Shown: one piece after another, positions 54,234-62,898 of the stretch
How positions within the stretch are numbered: position 1 is the first letter of the stretch
Layout of the letters: each line of letters opens with the position of its first letter
Assembly: GCA_016592635.1 (NCBI GenBank)
Contig: AP023240.1
Location: 2,459,630 to 2,523,629, forward strand
DNA from: Methyloprofundus sp.
GTDB lineage: Bacteria; Pseudomonadota; Gammaproteobacteria; Methylococcales; Methylomonadaceae
Reading direction: 5' to 3'
DNA length: 64,000 nucleotides
Notes under the pieces: generated by a model
Databases searched by the model: none
Told to the model about the DNA's origin: nothing
Seen by the model: the letters and a program-made list of their open reading frames with translations, nothing else
Position numbers and translations under genes: made by a program

Positions 54234-56324
54234 ATGGATTCACAGGCAATTCTTAACCAAGCAGTTGTATCCCTAAAAGGCATTGGCGGCCAAACTGTCA
54301 TACGCTTAGAAAAACTAGAAATCCGCCGCATTCGTGATTTAATTTTCCACCTACCGATACGCTACGAAGATCGCACCCACATTCAAGCCATTAATAAGCT
54401 ATCACCTGAAAGTACCGCACTGGTCTGTGCACGAGTTGTTTCTAGTTCTATTTTAAACCGTGGCCGACGCATGTTAGTCTGTCAAATAAGTGATGAAACA
54501 GGCTATCTAAGCTTACGTTTTTTTCACTTCAGTGCGTCTCAGCATAATAACTTATCTGCTGGCACCTTAATCAGTTGTTTTGGCGAAGTCAAAGGTGGCT
54601 ACAGCGGTTATGAAATGATTCACCCTGAATATAAAATCATTCAGAATATTAATGACTGTATTACCAACGACACCTTAAGTGCCATTTACCCATTAACTGA
54701 TGGATTACGCCAAGCCAGCATTCGCAAAGCAATACAGCAGGCACTAACACTTTATAACGATGACCCAGAGTCATTACCTGACTTGCTACCTGCCCGCTTA
54801 TTACAGCACTTTCATTACCCTAGCTTAAATGCTGCTTTAAACAGCTTACACACGCCATTGCCAGGCGTTTCAGTTGCGGCATTATTCAACACGCCCAACC
54901 CCGCACTAAAACGCTTGGCTTTTGAAGAATTTATTGCCCATCAACTCAGCCAATTACACAATAAATCTAAAGAAAAACACTGGCAAGCGCCCGTTTTAAC
55001 TTGCACTAGCGAGCAAACAGAGCAGTTTTTACAGGGTCTCAGCTTCTCTTTAACCAAAGCACAACAACGAGTGATTGCTGAAATTAAAGCAGACTGCGCC
55101 AGTAACTCACCAATGTTACGCCTGATACAGGGTGATGTTGGTTCTGGTAAAACAGTGGTTTCTGCTTATGCCGCTTTACTGGCACTCAGCAGTCAATTTC
55201 AAGTTGCCATTATGGCTCCTACCGAATTGCTTGCCGAACAACATTTGCGCAACTTCAGTCTCTGGTTCCAAAATTTTGATACCCAAATAGTGTATTTAAC
55301 AGGCCAGCTTAAAGGTAAAAAACGCGAACAAGTCTTACAAGAAATAGCATCAGGCAATGCAGGTATCATTATTGGTACCCACGCTTTATTCCAAGATGCA
55401 GTCAGCTTTGCCCGCCTTGGACTGATTATTATTGATGAGCAACACCGCTTTGGCGTAAATCAACGCATGGCTTTGCGCGATAAAGGCCAACATAAAAATA
55501 GTAAGCCACACCAATTAATTATGACGGCAACGCCTATTCCACGTACTCTGGCCATGCTCAATTATGCTGACTTGGATATTTCCATTATTGACGAATTACC
55601 ACCTGGTCGAATCCCTGTTATCACCCGAGCCATTCCAAATGAACGCCGTCATGAAATTATTGCCAAAATTACTAACTGGGTTAAACAGGGGCGGCAAGCC
55701 TATTGGGTCTGCACCCTAATTGAAGAATCAGAAATATTACAATGTGAGGCCGCTGAAAATACGGCCACTCTACTAGCTGAAATGTTAGTGGAAGTACGCA
55801 TAGGCTTGGTACATGGGCGCATGAAAGCAGCAGAAAAAGAGCAAGTCATGCAGGCTTTCAAACAACATGAACTTGACTTACTGGTCGCAACAACCGTTAT
55901 TGAAGTTGGTGTTGATGTACCTAATGCAGGGTTAATGATTATTGAAAACCCTGAACGCTTGGGTCTATCGCAACTACACCAATTACGTGGTCGTGTAGGT
56001 CGTGGCTCTGATGACAGCTTTTGTATACTGATGTACCAAACACCTCTATCAAACACTTCACGAGAACGCCTTAATATTCTGAGAGAAACCAGTGACGGTT
56101 TTATTATTGCTGAAAAAGATTTAGAATTACGAGGTCCGGGCGAGATGATGGGGACTCGGCAAACAGGAAAAATTCAATTTAAAATAGCCGACCTAGAGCG
56201 TGATGCCGCCTTACTAGATCAAGTTCCTGAAGCCGTTACCATTATCCAACAAACTTGCCCGGAAAATATCCAGCCCCTGATTGAGCGCTGGCTAGGCACC
56301 ACTACTAAATACGCTGAGGTTTAA
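54234..56324 (+). CDS. recG: ATP-dependent DNA helicase RecG
   Basis: 696 residues. An N-terminal wedge/OB domain (about 60-170) is followed by the helicase core: LIQGDVGSGKTVVSAYAAL (Walker A), IIDEQHRFGVNQR (DEQH), MTATPIPRTLAM, ATTVIEVGVDVPNAG and QLHQLRGRVGRG. RecG regresses stalled forks and processes branched recombination intermediates. Length is normal and the gene is complete. ubiC follows seven bases later. Confidence 0.97.
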   Translation: MDSQAILNQAVVSLKGIGGQTVIRLEKLEIRRIRDLIFHLPIRYEDRTHIQAINKLSPESTALVCARVVSSSILNRGRRMLVCQISDETGYLSLRFFHFSASQHNNLSAGTLISCFGEVKGGYSGYEMIHPEYKIIQNINDCITNDTLSAIYPLTDGLRQASIRKAIQQALTLYNDDPESLPDLLPARLLQHFHYPSLNAALNSLHTPLPGVSVAALFNTPNPALKRLAFEEFIAHQLSQLHNKSKEKHWQAPVLTCTSEQTEQFLQGLSFSLTKAQQRVIAEIKADCASNSPMLRLIQGDVGSGKTVVSAYAALLALSSQFQVAIMAPTELLAEQHLRNFSLWFQNFDTQIVYLTGQLKGKKREQVLQEIASGNAGIIIGTHALFQDAVSFARLGLIIIDEQHRFGVNQRMALRDKGQHKNSKPHQLIMTATPIPRTLAMLNYADLDISIIDELPPGRIPVITRAIPNERRHEIIAKITNWVKQGRQAYWVCTLIEESEILQCEAAENTATLLAEMLVEVRIGLVHGRMKAAEKEQVMQAFKQHELDLLVATTVIEVGVDVPNAGLMIIENPERLGLSQLHQLRGRVGRGSDDSFCILMYQTPLSNTSRERLNILRETSDGFIIAEKDLELRGPGEMMGTRQTGKIQFKIADLERDAALLDQVPEAVTIIQQTCPENIQPLIERWLGTTTKYAEV

Positions 56325-56331
56325 AAATCTA

Positions 56332-56892
56332 TTGAATAATAAAAGCAGCCTATATCCACAAGAACCCACCTGGTTTTGTAATCGCTTGCGCAGTCGTTTA
56401 CAGATTCCTGCAAATGCAGCCTCTTGGATTTATGAGGCAGATTCAATTACTCAACGACTACGTAATTACTATGGATCAAGCGTCCGTGTGCAAGTATTAA
56501 ACAACCACTGGCAACGTGCTTTTATTTCTGAAAATAAGTTACTGCAGCATGCACCCAACAAATATACTCTAACCCGCGAAGTACTATTGTATGCCGATGA
56601 TATTCCTCTGGTACTCGCTCGCACCATTATTCCGCCCAAAACCGTGCGTAGTGCCCAACAGAATTTATCACATTTAGGCAACCGCCCTTTAGGTGAAGTT
56701 ATTTTTTCTTACCCAAAATTGGAACGCCTTGCATTAGAAATAGCAAAAATTCCAACTAACACATGGAATCCAACAGTGCGTCACCAAGCTCAAATAAAAC
56801 AAGAATTATGGGGACGCAGAACTATTTATGCCATTAACCACCACCCACTGCTGGTCAGTGAATTCTTTTTACCCGAAATTTTGAACCATTAA
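56332..56892 (+). CDS. ubiC: Chorismate lyase
   Basis: 186 residues from a TTG start at 56332; no upstream ATG exists before recG. Family signatures are [19 protein letters not shown], the central [20 protein letters not shown] and [22 protein letters not shown]. The enzyme cleaves chorismate to 4-hydroxybenzoate and pyruvate, the first step of ubiquinone synthesis. ubiA is not adjacent. Confidence 0.9.
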   Translation: MNNKSSLYPQEPTWFCNRLRSRLQIPANAASWIYEADSITQRLRNYYGSSVRVQVLNNHWQRAFISENKLLQHAPNKYTLTREVLLYADDIPLVLARTIIPPKTVRSAQQNLSHLGNRPLGEVIFSYPKLERLALEIAKIPTNTWNPTVRHQAQIKQELWGRRTIYAINHHPLLVSEFFLPEILNH

Positions 56893-56903
56893 GGATCAGT
56901 CCT

Positions 56904-57344
56904 ATGCGCTATTTACACACCATGGTCAGAGTACAAGACCTAGATGCTTCACTACATTTTTATTGCACGCAACTAGGCCTGCAAGAATCACATCGTATTG
57001 AAGATGCCGCGGGGCGTTATACTCTGGTTTATTTAAATGCCCCAGCAGATGCCGAACAAACTGAAAAAATGCAAGCCCCTTTATTGGAACTAACCTATAA
57101 CTGGGATGCCGAGGCTTATACTGGCGGACGCAACTTTGGCCATATTGCATTTGAAGTCGATAATATTTACCAAACTTGCCGACAATTGCTAGATAACGGC
57201 GTAACGATTAGTCGCCCACCCCGAGATGGCTATATGGCATTTATCCGCTCACCTGATCAAATTTCCATAGAGCTATTACAAAAAGGAGCACCACTTGCAA
57301 CGAGCGAACCTTGGGCCTCAATGGTCAATACTGGTAGTTGGTAA
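56904..57344 (+). CDS. gloA: Lactoylglutathione lyase (glyoxalase I)
   Basis: 146 residues with two vicinal-oxygen-chelate halves: [21 protein letters not shown] and [20 protein letters not shown]. His, Glu (LLELTYNWD), His and Glu ([10 protein letters not shown]) form the expected metal site. It converts the methylglyoxal-glutathione hemithioacetal to S-lactoylglutathione. AAGGATCAG precedes the ATG; ubiC ends 11 bases upstream. Confidence 0.94.
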   Translation: MRYLHTMVRVQDLDASLHFYCTQLGLQESHRIEDAAGRYTLVYLNAPADAEQTEKMQAPLLELTYNWDAEAYTGGRNFGHIAFEVDNIYQTCRQLLDNGVTISRPPRDGYMAFIRSPDQISIELLQKGAPLATSEPWASMVNTGSW

Positions 57345-57365
57345 GGATCGAGAATTCAAGACAAA

Positions 57366-57400
57366 AAAAACGCCTGAAGCAATACAGCTAAAGGCGTTAT
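57366..57400 (-). terminator. Hairpin with T-run on the minus strand, after gloA
   Basis: AACGCCT...AGGCGTT form the stem and the minus strand continues GGCGTTTTTTTTG, a good terminator reading leftward. No intact minus-strand gene ends here. Its sequence context, with a GTACAACAGGAGAA element about 40 bases upstream in plus coordinates, resembles that of the second hairpin at 57646. Confidence 0.6.
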
Positions 57401-57641
57401 AGTTAAGTATGATTCTAGATAAAATCAATACTTACGGGTACAACAGGAGAAAAAACCACTACACAAAAAAATTATTTTCTAACTTGAGTTACACTATATA
57501 CCTACAAAAAAAACTAATACTCAAACTGAGTCACATTTTTTGCAATCAATAATTTTATTTTTCAGCACAAGTAAAACAGTAAGTTAAAAGACTCTTCTAG
57601 AGTTGAGGGTAAGATTATTTATGGCCATAAAAGTCACAGGC
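57401..57641. other. AT-rich stretch without a recognisable gene
   Basis: I find no convincing frame on either strand. Long A/T runs and the motif TACAACAGGAGAAAA at 57438 are the only features. Its hairpin-plus-TACAACA layout parallels that of the next unit, so it may be a decayed copy of the neighbouring small-membrane-protein unit. Confidence 0.4.
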
Positions 57642-57645
57642 AAAA

Positions 57646-57680
57646 AAAACGCCTAGGACAGATGCCCTAAGCGTTAAAAA
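57646..57680 (-). terminator. Terminator of the small membrane protein gene
   Basis: AACGCCTAGG and CCCTAAGCGTT pair imperfectly around ACAGATG. On the minus strand the stem is followed by GGCGTTTTTTTTGCC, a clear T-run, about 75 bases after the stop of the 50-residue gene. Confidence 0.68.
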
Positions 57681-57754
57681 ATAAACAAAGATAACGAGGA
57701 GAAATCAGTGTCTATAGGTACAACAAGAGAATAAACTATATGAAAAAGTAAAAC

Positions 57755-57907
57755 TTAATTTTGCAAACTTTGTGTCAGGTTCATATTGCTAAAAATAGCA
57801 GATACTGCAAACACAACCGCTGAAACAACAAATGCACCAGAAATAAACCCAAAAATACCCGTTACAAATAATAAACCCACTAAAGTATCTTTTTGTAAAT
57901 CAGTCAT
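57755..57907 (-). CDS. Small membrane protein, 50 residues
   Basis: A short gene below usual length limits: start ATG at 57907 after CAGGGACATACA, stop TAA at 57755. It begins MTDLQKDTLVGLLFVTGIFG and has a long hydrophobic stretch (about residues 9-41, small residues and valines), enough for one long or two short membrane helices, and a polar C-terminus. A terminator follows on the same strand. I do not recognise the family. Own start signal, own terminator and a membrane-like composition make it a credible gene. Confidence 0.62.
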   Translation of the reverse strand: MTDLQKDTLVGLLFVTGIFGFISGAFVVSAVVFAVSAIFSNMNLTQSLQN

Positions 57908-58060
57908 TGTATGTCCCTGTCGCGATAAATAATTAAATTAAGAATATGGGGTGTACTATACAGCAGTAAAAAAAACTAACAATATACCAAAATGTTATTA
58001 GTTTGTTTCCAAATTAGAAACAATATTAGCCGCTATTTTCATGACCTTGTCACATTTTTA

Positions 58061-58387
58061 ATGAATACATTGCACTATGGCATCCTGCAAGCTAATTTAG
58101 ACCCTCGTTTTTTGGATGCCATGCCCACAGCATTTATGAAGCCTTTTAGTGGTAGTGGGGCTCGCGCCATGATGGTAGATACCATGCAAACCTTAGGCCC
58201 TGATTCATTTGCAGGACGTTTATCTGCTATTGTGCAAGGTAGCACTGAAACTACATTTTATGTTCTGGCAGTCTACTTTGGTTCTGTTGGCATTAAAAAT
58301 ATTCGCCATGCGCTTGCCTGTGGGATAATAGCTGATTGTGCGGGTATCATTTCCGCTATTTTTATTGCTTATTGGTTTTTTGCATAA
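58061..58387 (+). pseudogene. 3' remnant of a SpmB/nucleoside-recognition domain membrane protein
   Basis: About 108 residues (from about LHYGILQANLDPRFLD to the TAA at 58385-58387) match the C-terminal end of much longer nucleoside-recognition (Gate/SpmA-SpmB type) proteins: FMKPFSGSGARAMMVD, GPDSFAGRLSAIVQGSTETTFYVLAVYFGSVGI. The frame continues upstream to 57992 but that part has no similarity to the family. The first three quarters of the gene are missing. The stop overlaps the mtaB start (TAATG), which may explain why the tail is kept. Confidence 0.75.
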
Positions 58388-59673
58388 TGTTAGTTCACCT
58401 AAGAACTTTAGGCTGTCGTCTTAACGAAGCCGAACTGGAAAAATGGGCGCAAGCCTTTCAACAAGCGGGCCATCAAATTACCCGTGAACAAAATACAGCG
58501 CAACTGATTATTATTAATTCATGCGCTGTCACCCAAGATGCCGTACGCAAATCGCGGCAATTAATTCGTCGCATTCATCGTGACAACCCCAGCGCTAAAA
58601 TTGTGGCTAGTGGTTGCTATGTCACCTTAAATACAGATGAGGCAGCAGAATTATTGGGCGTGGATTTAATCGTCAGCAACCAAGATAAAGACCGCTTGGT
58701 CGAATTGGCTATTGCTGAATTAGACTTGCCTACTATGCCAGCCATGTCCACCGAGCCCGCTGAGATTTCTTTATTTAGTCGTGGTAGACAACGTGCTTTT
58801 GTCAAAGTGCAAGATGGTTGTCGTTATCGTTGTACCTTCTGTATTGTCACCGTTGCCCGTGGTGAAGAAAAAAGTACACCGATCGCCCAAATTGTTGCTG
58901 ATATTAACAATTTGGTCAGCCAAGGTATCAAGGAAGTTATTTTGACAGGAGTACATCTAGGTGGCTACGGCACAGATATTGAGCATAATTTAGCTGACTT
59001 AATAACAGCCATTTTGGAGCAAACTACTGTTCCGCGCTTACGTCTTGGATCACTAGAGCCTTGGGAATTACCAGAAAATTTCTTTAGCTTGTTTGATAAC
59101 CCACGTTTAATGCCACATTTACACCTGCCTCTACAAAGTGGCTCGGATAGTGTCTTAAGGCGCATGGCACGCCGTTGCCGTACTGAAGAGTTCACCCAAA
59201 TTATTGAGCAAGCTCGCGCGCTAGTGCCGCATATCAATATCACTACCGATATTATTGTTGGCTTTCCGGGAGAAACCGAAACGGAGTGGCAAGAGAGCTT
59301 TAACTATATAAAACAAATTGGCTTTGGTCATATTCATATCTTCACCTACTCTACTCGTGCTGGCACCAAAGCAGCCACTTTGCCTGACCATGTACAAAAT
59401 ACTGTTAAAAAGCAACGTAGCAAACAACTACATCAATTAGCGGAACAAATGAAGCAAGATTTTTTCGTACAGAATAAAGAGCAAACGTTTACGGTACTTT
59501 GGGAAGGTCAACAAGAAGAAGTTGACCCTGAAAGTCATAGAGTTTATGGCTATACACCCAACTATCTACGCGTTGCTACTGTTGTAGATAAAGAGCATGT
59601 ATTAGCAAATCAAATGACTCAGGCTCAAATTAAAGAAGTTCAACCTGAGTACCTGCTTACTGAGCTAGTTTAA
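58387..59673 (+). CDS. mtaB: tRNA t6A37 methylthiotransferase MtaB
   Basis: 428 residues from the ATG at 58387, overlapping the upstream stop. N-terminal UPF0004 domain with cysteines in LRTLGCRLNEAELE, NSCAVTQDAVRKSR and VASGCYVTLN; radical SAM centre CRYRCTFCIV; HLPLQSGSDSVLRRM and FPGETETEWQESF; a C-terminal TRAM-like segment. It converts t6A37 to ms2t6A37 in tRNA-Lys using two 4Fe-4S clusters. Confidence 0.94.
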   Translation: MLVHLRTLGCRLNEAELEKWAQAFQQAGHQITREQNTAQLIIINSCAVTQDAVRKSRQLIRRIHRDNPSAKIVASGCYVTLNTDEAAELLGVDLIVSNQDKDRLVELAIAELDLPTMPAMSTEPAEISLFSRGRQRAFVKVQDGCRYRCTFCIVTVARGEEKSTPIAQIVADINNLVSQGIKEVILTGVHLGGYGTDIEHNLADLITAILEQTTVPRLRLGSLEPWELPENFFSLFDNPRLMPHLHLPLQSGSDSVLRRMARRCRTEEFTQIIEQARALVPHINITTDIIVGFPGETETEWQESFNYIKQIGFGHIHIFTYSTRAGTKAATLPDHVQNTVKKQRSKQLHQLAEQMKQDFFVQNKEQTFTVLWEGQQEEVDPESHRVYGYTPNYLRVATVVDKEHVLANQMTQAQIKEVQPEYLLTELV

Positions 59674-59681
59674 ATCAAAAC

Positions 59682-59717
59682 AAGCCCCCACACCTGAAGA
59701 AATGAGGGGGCTTTTTT
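59682..59717 (+). terminator. Terminator after mtaB, between convergent genes
   Basis: AAGCCCCC and GGGGGCTT pair around a 17-base loop and are followed by six T. It lies between mtaB and the convergent DUF2950 gene and may serve both directions. Confidence 0.85.
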
Positions 59718-59720
59718 GTA

Positions 59721-60716
59721 CTACTTTGTTTCTTGAGGCAAACTCACTTCTTGAGTCGCTATCCAGCCTTTTCCAGGGTTATAAACCGGCATTTTCTCAG
59801 CAATGCCAGCACCATCCGAACCTAAGTTTTGCTCATACACAATACCTGTATGGCTAACAATAAAACTCATGATGCCACTTTCTCCATATTCTTCTGGCCA
59901 AGCAATCATGGCAAACCCTGCGCGCATATGCTTTCCAAGCAGATAATTGTATGCTCCACCTTTGGCATCAACTCCTTGCGCAGTCAAGATGCGATAAAAG
60001 TAGCCGTTATAGCCTCTACCAGGCGTACGATCTGCCAGCAAAGTGCCTAATGGGCTAAGTTTCTCATTAGCTTGCACCTCCCAAAATAAACCGTCCCTTG
60101 TGTCAGGCGTACTAATGAATTTCTGTGCATACTCCAATATACGATCTCCATTACGATCTTTCTCCGCATATTCCATTTGTGCATCATAATAAGCTAACAC
60201 CGTTTGCATGGTTGCCAACTCATTCCTGCCTATACGTCGAATACGCATGCGTTCAAGACCTTCCTCAATATCGAAATGCCACCCTGCACTGCTCTCAATA
60301 ATGGGAACAGGAAAAGTCCATTGTTCCTTGCCAATGGCAAGCATCATTTTGTCATTGCCTTGTGCTAACAAGGTATGACTAGTATCCCAAGCAGCAATAA
60401 AGTTATCAAGGTCTTCACCCGTAAGCGTATCTAACTGCAGCACCTCATAAAAATCAGGGCTGATTACCTTACTCAGTAGGTCTTCATCAGCCGTTTTAAC
60501 AGCATGCGCAAAAGTACTTGCTGCAAGCTCAGCTGATGAGAATACTGCTTGTTTTAAAATAGGATCAATTTCTGGCTCTAATACAGGCTGTACCGAATTT
60601 GAACACGCAATAACCAACAATAACATGCCGGCAGTCAGTAACTTAAATAGGTAATTAGTCATTTTCGATAAAGGGCTGCACACAACCATTTGAATATTAT
60701 TAAATAAATAGCTCAT
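59721..60716 (-). CDS. DUF2950-family lipoprotein
   Basis: 331 residues. The ATG at 60716 has a good AGGAG seven bases upstream; a second ATG at 60662 gives a more compact signal peptide but no ribosome-binding site. The hydrophobic segment ends in LLVIACSNS, a lipobox. The body holds the DUF2950 pattern (PGRGYNGYFYRILTAQG...AGFAMIAWPEEYGESGIMSFIV). Function unknown. It follows the DUF3300 gene by 12 bases, the usual DUF3300-DUF2950 pair. Confidence 0.88.
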   Translation of the reverse strand: MSYLFNNIQMVVCSPLSKMTNYLFKLLTAGMLLLVIACSNSVQPVLEPEIDPILKQAVFSSAELAASTFAHAVKTADEDLLSKVISPDFYEVLQLDTLTGEDLDNFIAAWDTSHTLLAQGNDKMMLAIGKEQWTFPVPIIESSAGWHFDIEEGLERMRIRRIGRNELATMQTVLAYYDAQMEYAEKDRNGDRILEYAQKFISTPDTRDGLFWEVQANEKLSPLGTLLADRTPGRGYNGYFYRILTAQGVDAKGGAYNYLLGKHMRAGFAMIAWPEEYGESGIMSFIVSHTGIVYEQNLGSDGAGIAEKMPVYNPGKGWIATQEVSLPQETK

Positions 60717-60728
60717 ATATTTCTCCTG

Positions 60729-62054
60729 TTATCGACGCCGTCCACCACCACCGCCGCCACGATGACCACCTCCACCGCCACGATTAAAGCCTCCACTAGA
60801 GCGACCGCCACTACGATTAAAGGAGCGGTTACTAGAATTACCTCTACTAATATTTTGCCGAGAGCGATTCGCATTACCCGAACCACTAAAAGCGTTACTA
60901 CGTGACCTGTTAGTGTTACCACCATAGTTACGTGATTGCTTAGAAGAGTTAAAGTTACTTTTTTGACGAGTACTTCTGCCTTGACTATTATTCAAGCGAC
61001 CTTGTGCTACATCTCTATTGGCCTTATTGACTGATGCTCTCGCTCGATCACCACCTGCACCTTGTAATTGCTTGCGACCCGTTGATGGATTGACTGCACG
61101 CTTATCTAAAGTTGAACGCGCTTGCTTGCGTTGCGCGTCACGACCACGAAAGTCTTTACGCTGATTAGCACCACCACGCTTATTACCAAATTTTTCGCGG
61201 CTTTTATTATCTCGGTAAGGTACGCCCTTACGATTACCAGCATTGTGCTTCCAATTAGAATTACCTTTGCCATTGATCTTATTCTTATTGACGTTTATAT
61301 TATTGAATTTATTAACATTAATATTAACGCTGCCATGCCCATGCCCCCAATTGCACCCACCCCATAAAGCATGCGTAATGCCGATACCAATCCCAAAACC
61401 AATACCACGCATGACTGCAGAACCAAAACCATAGCCATATCCAGGTGGGTAGTAATACCAAGGCCTGTAATGTGGCCACCACCAAGTACCATAAACAACA
61501 GTGGTATTATAAACGGGCACATAAACGACTTGTGGATTTGCTGGTTCTATTATGATGACACTTTCAGATTCCTTCTCTTCGACAATAACCTTTTGCTGTT
61601 CGGTGGTTTCCAGATTACCCGCATCTTTGGCTTTTTTACGTAATGTCTGCACGGTATCCATCACACCTTCAGAATTAGCCAAGAAAGCATCACCAACATT
61701 TTGTATCCAATCAGTTTGCTCGCCCATCATTGTCAACACTTGTGGAAATGCCACCAGCGACATCACACTAGGATCCCATGATTTATCTTGTACGGCCTTC
61801 ACTGCTGCATCACCTTCCATCGATGCGTTATCTTTTGACCATTTAATCGCTGCGCTTACATCAGCAGGATAAGTAGTCGCCATGAGTATCTGCGATAGCA
61901 ATGAATCCGGATACAATGCAATCGGTGCCATCATTTGATCAAGTTCAGCTTCACTAAAGGTCTTATCCTCAGCTTGTACAGGTGCTATTCCTAGCAACAA
62001 ACCAAACATAATGGCAAGCAAAATATTGCCAAAATTTATTGATAGTTTTCTCAT
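60729..62054 (-). CDS. DUF3300-family protein with Gly/Arg/Asn-rich C-terminus
   Basis: 441 residues with an N-terminal Sec signal peptide (ends about residue 28, APVQA). The DUF3300 domain follows (about 33-190: LDQMMAPIALYPDSLLSQIL, YPADVSAAIKWSKDN, PANPQVVYVPVYN), then a WWWPHYRPWYYYPPGYGYGF aromatic patch. The last 200 residues are low-complexity and basic, ending in GGGGGHRGGGGGGRRR. It is an exported protein of unknown role, probably a surface or periplasmic partner of the DUF2950 lipoprotein. Confidence 0.9.
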   Translation of the reverse strand: MRKLSINFGNILLAIMFGLLLGIAPVQAEDKTFSEAELDQMMAPIALYPDSLLSQILMATTYPADVSAAIKWSKDNASMEGDAAVKAVQDKSWDPSVMSLVAFPQVLTMMGEQTDWIQNVGDAFLANSEGVMDTVQTLRKKAKDAGNLETTEQQKVIVEEKESESVIIIEPANPQVVYVPVYNTTVVYGTWWWPHYRPWYYYPPGYGYGFGSAVMRGIGFGIGIGITHALWGGCNWGHGHGSVNINVNKFNNINVNKNKINGKGNSNWKHNAGNRKGVPYRDNKSREKFGNKRGGANQRKDFRGRDAQRKQARSTLDKRAVNPSTGRKQLQGAGGDRARASVNKANRDVAQGRLNNSQGRSTRQKSNFNSSKQSRNYGGNTNRSRSNAFSGSGNANRSRQNISRGNSSNRSFNRSGGRSSGGFNRGGGGGHRGGGGGGRRR

Positions 62055-62092
62055 AAATCACTTCCCTTTATATATGTTTTAGCATCTAAGCC

Positions 62093-62151
62093 TGTAGGAG
62101 GAGCCTTTGGCCGCGACCAATTAAATTCGCGGCCAAAGCCCCCCCCCTACA
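62093..62151. repeat. Palindromic repeat of the GTAGGAGG/GGCCGCGA family, reaching into the zipA stop
   Basis: Arms TGTAGGAGGAGCCTTTGGCC and GGCCAAAGCC...CCCTACA with an inner CGCGA/TCGCG stem. Its right edge contains the zipA stop codon (62147-62149), so the repeat end and gene end coincide. Confidence 0.88.
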
Positions 62152-62896
62152 ATAAGCTTAGTTCAATTTCTTGCAGAGTTGCTTCCGTTAGTATCTCTCG
62201 ATTCTGATCAAGCACATCAGCTTGTAATAATGCAGCCAATTGACCCATCGTATTAATCATTTCAGAAAACACGGCCTGTGCATCATTCACTTCTCTAGGT
62301 TGCATGAAAAAAGTAACCCCTGGGCAACTATAACTATCCCAATCATTACCAGGAAAAATACCAGGTTCAATCATACTGGCTACCGCATAATCAACACGAT
62401 TATGGACATCCAAACGTTCGAATACTTGCACACTGCCAAAAACCAACCCTAATTGCTCACAAGCGTTCACTAATTGTGTTCCGGAAACACCTTGCGCGGA
62501 TTTCGCCGCAACGCTTAATTGTATTAATGAAGGTAGCTCCTTACTAACAGATAATTCTAAATCTTCAGATTTATCCATAGCACCCGCTAATACATCTCCC
62601 AAGTCTGTATCACTATTCTGTTGCACTTCTTGCATATAAGCATCATTTAAACGTGTTTTCACCTGTGGAGTCGTAGGATAATCATCAGAGTGCGCCGAAC
62701 CCAACGGTACGATATCAAAGTCATCATCTTCAGTACTAACCACTAAATTCGGGTCAATATTTTCCAATGGGTCTTTATCATCGCCAAACATGTTTTTTTG
62801 CCGCTTACCACCACGGAATACACTCCACAAAATCATGCCTAAAATGACCACGGCACCGATTGCAATAATTACTATTCTTAATAAATCTTTATCCAT
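62147..62896 (-). CDS. zipA: Cell division protein ZipA
   Basis: 249 residues. One N-terminal membrane helix (residues 7-27, IVIIAIGAVVILGMILWSVF), a basic then acidic linker, and the ZipA C-terminal domain (about 115-245) with VSGTQLVNACEQLGLVFG and GVTFFMQP. It anchors FtsZ to the inner membrane. It begins two bases after the smc stop, the conserved smc-zipA order. Its stop codon is supplied within a palindromic repeat. Confidence 0.93.
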   Translation of the reverse strand: MDKDLLRIVIIAIGAVVILGMILWSVFRGGKRQKNMFGDDKDPLENIDPNLVVSTEDDDFDIVPLGSAHSDDYPTTPQVKTRLNDAYMQEVQQNSDTDLGDVLAGAMDKSEDLELSVSKELPSLIQLSVAAKSAQGVSGTQLVNACEQLGLVFGSVQVFERLDVHNRVDYAVASMIEPGIFPGNDWDSYSCPGVTFFMQPREVNDAQAVFSEMINTMGQLAALLQADVLDQNREILTEATLQEIELSLL

Positions 62897-62898
62897 TG

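Noticed and set aside
61122..61872. Plus-strand frames opposite the DUF3300 gene
   Set aside because: They are antisense readings of a low-complexity Gly/Arg-rich coding region; hydrophobic runs come from repeated codons.
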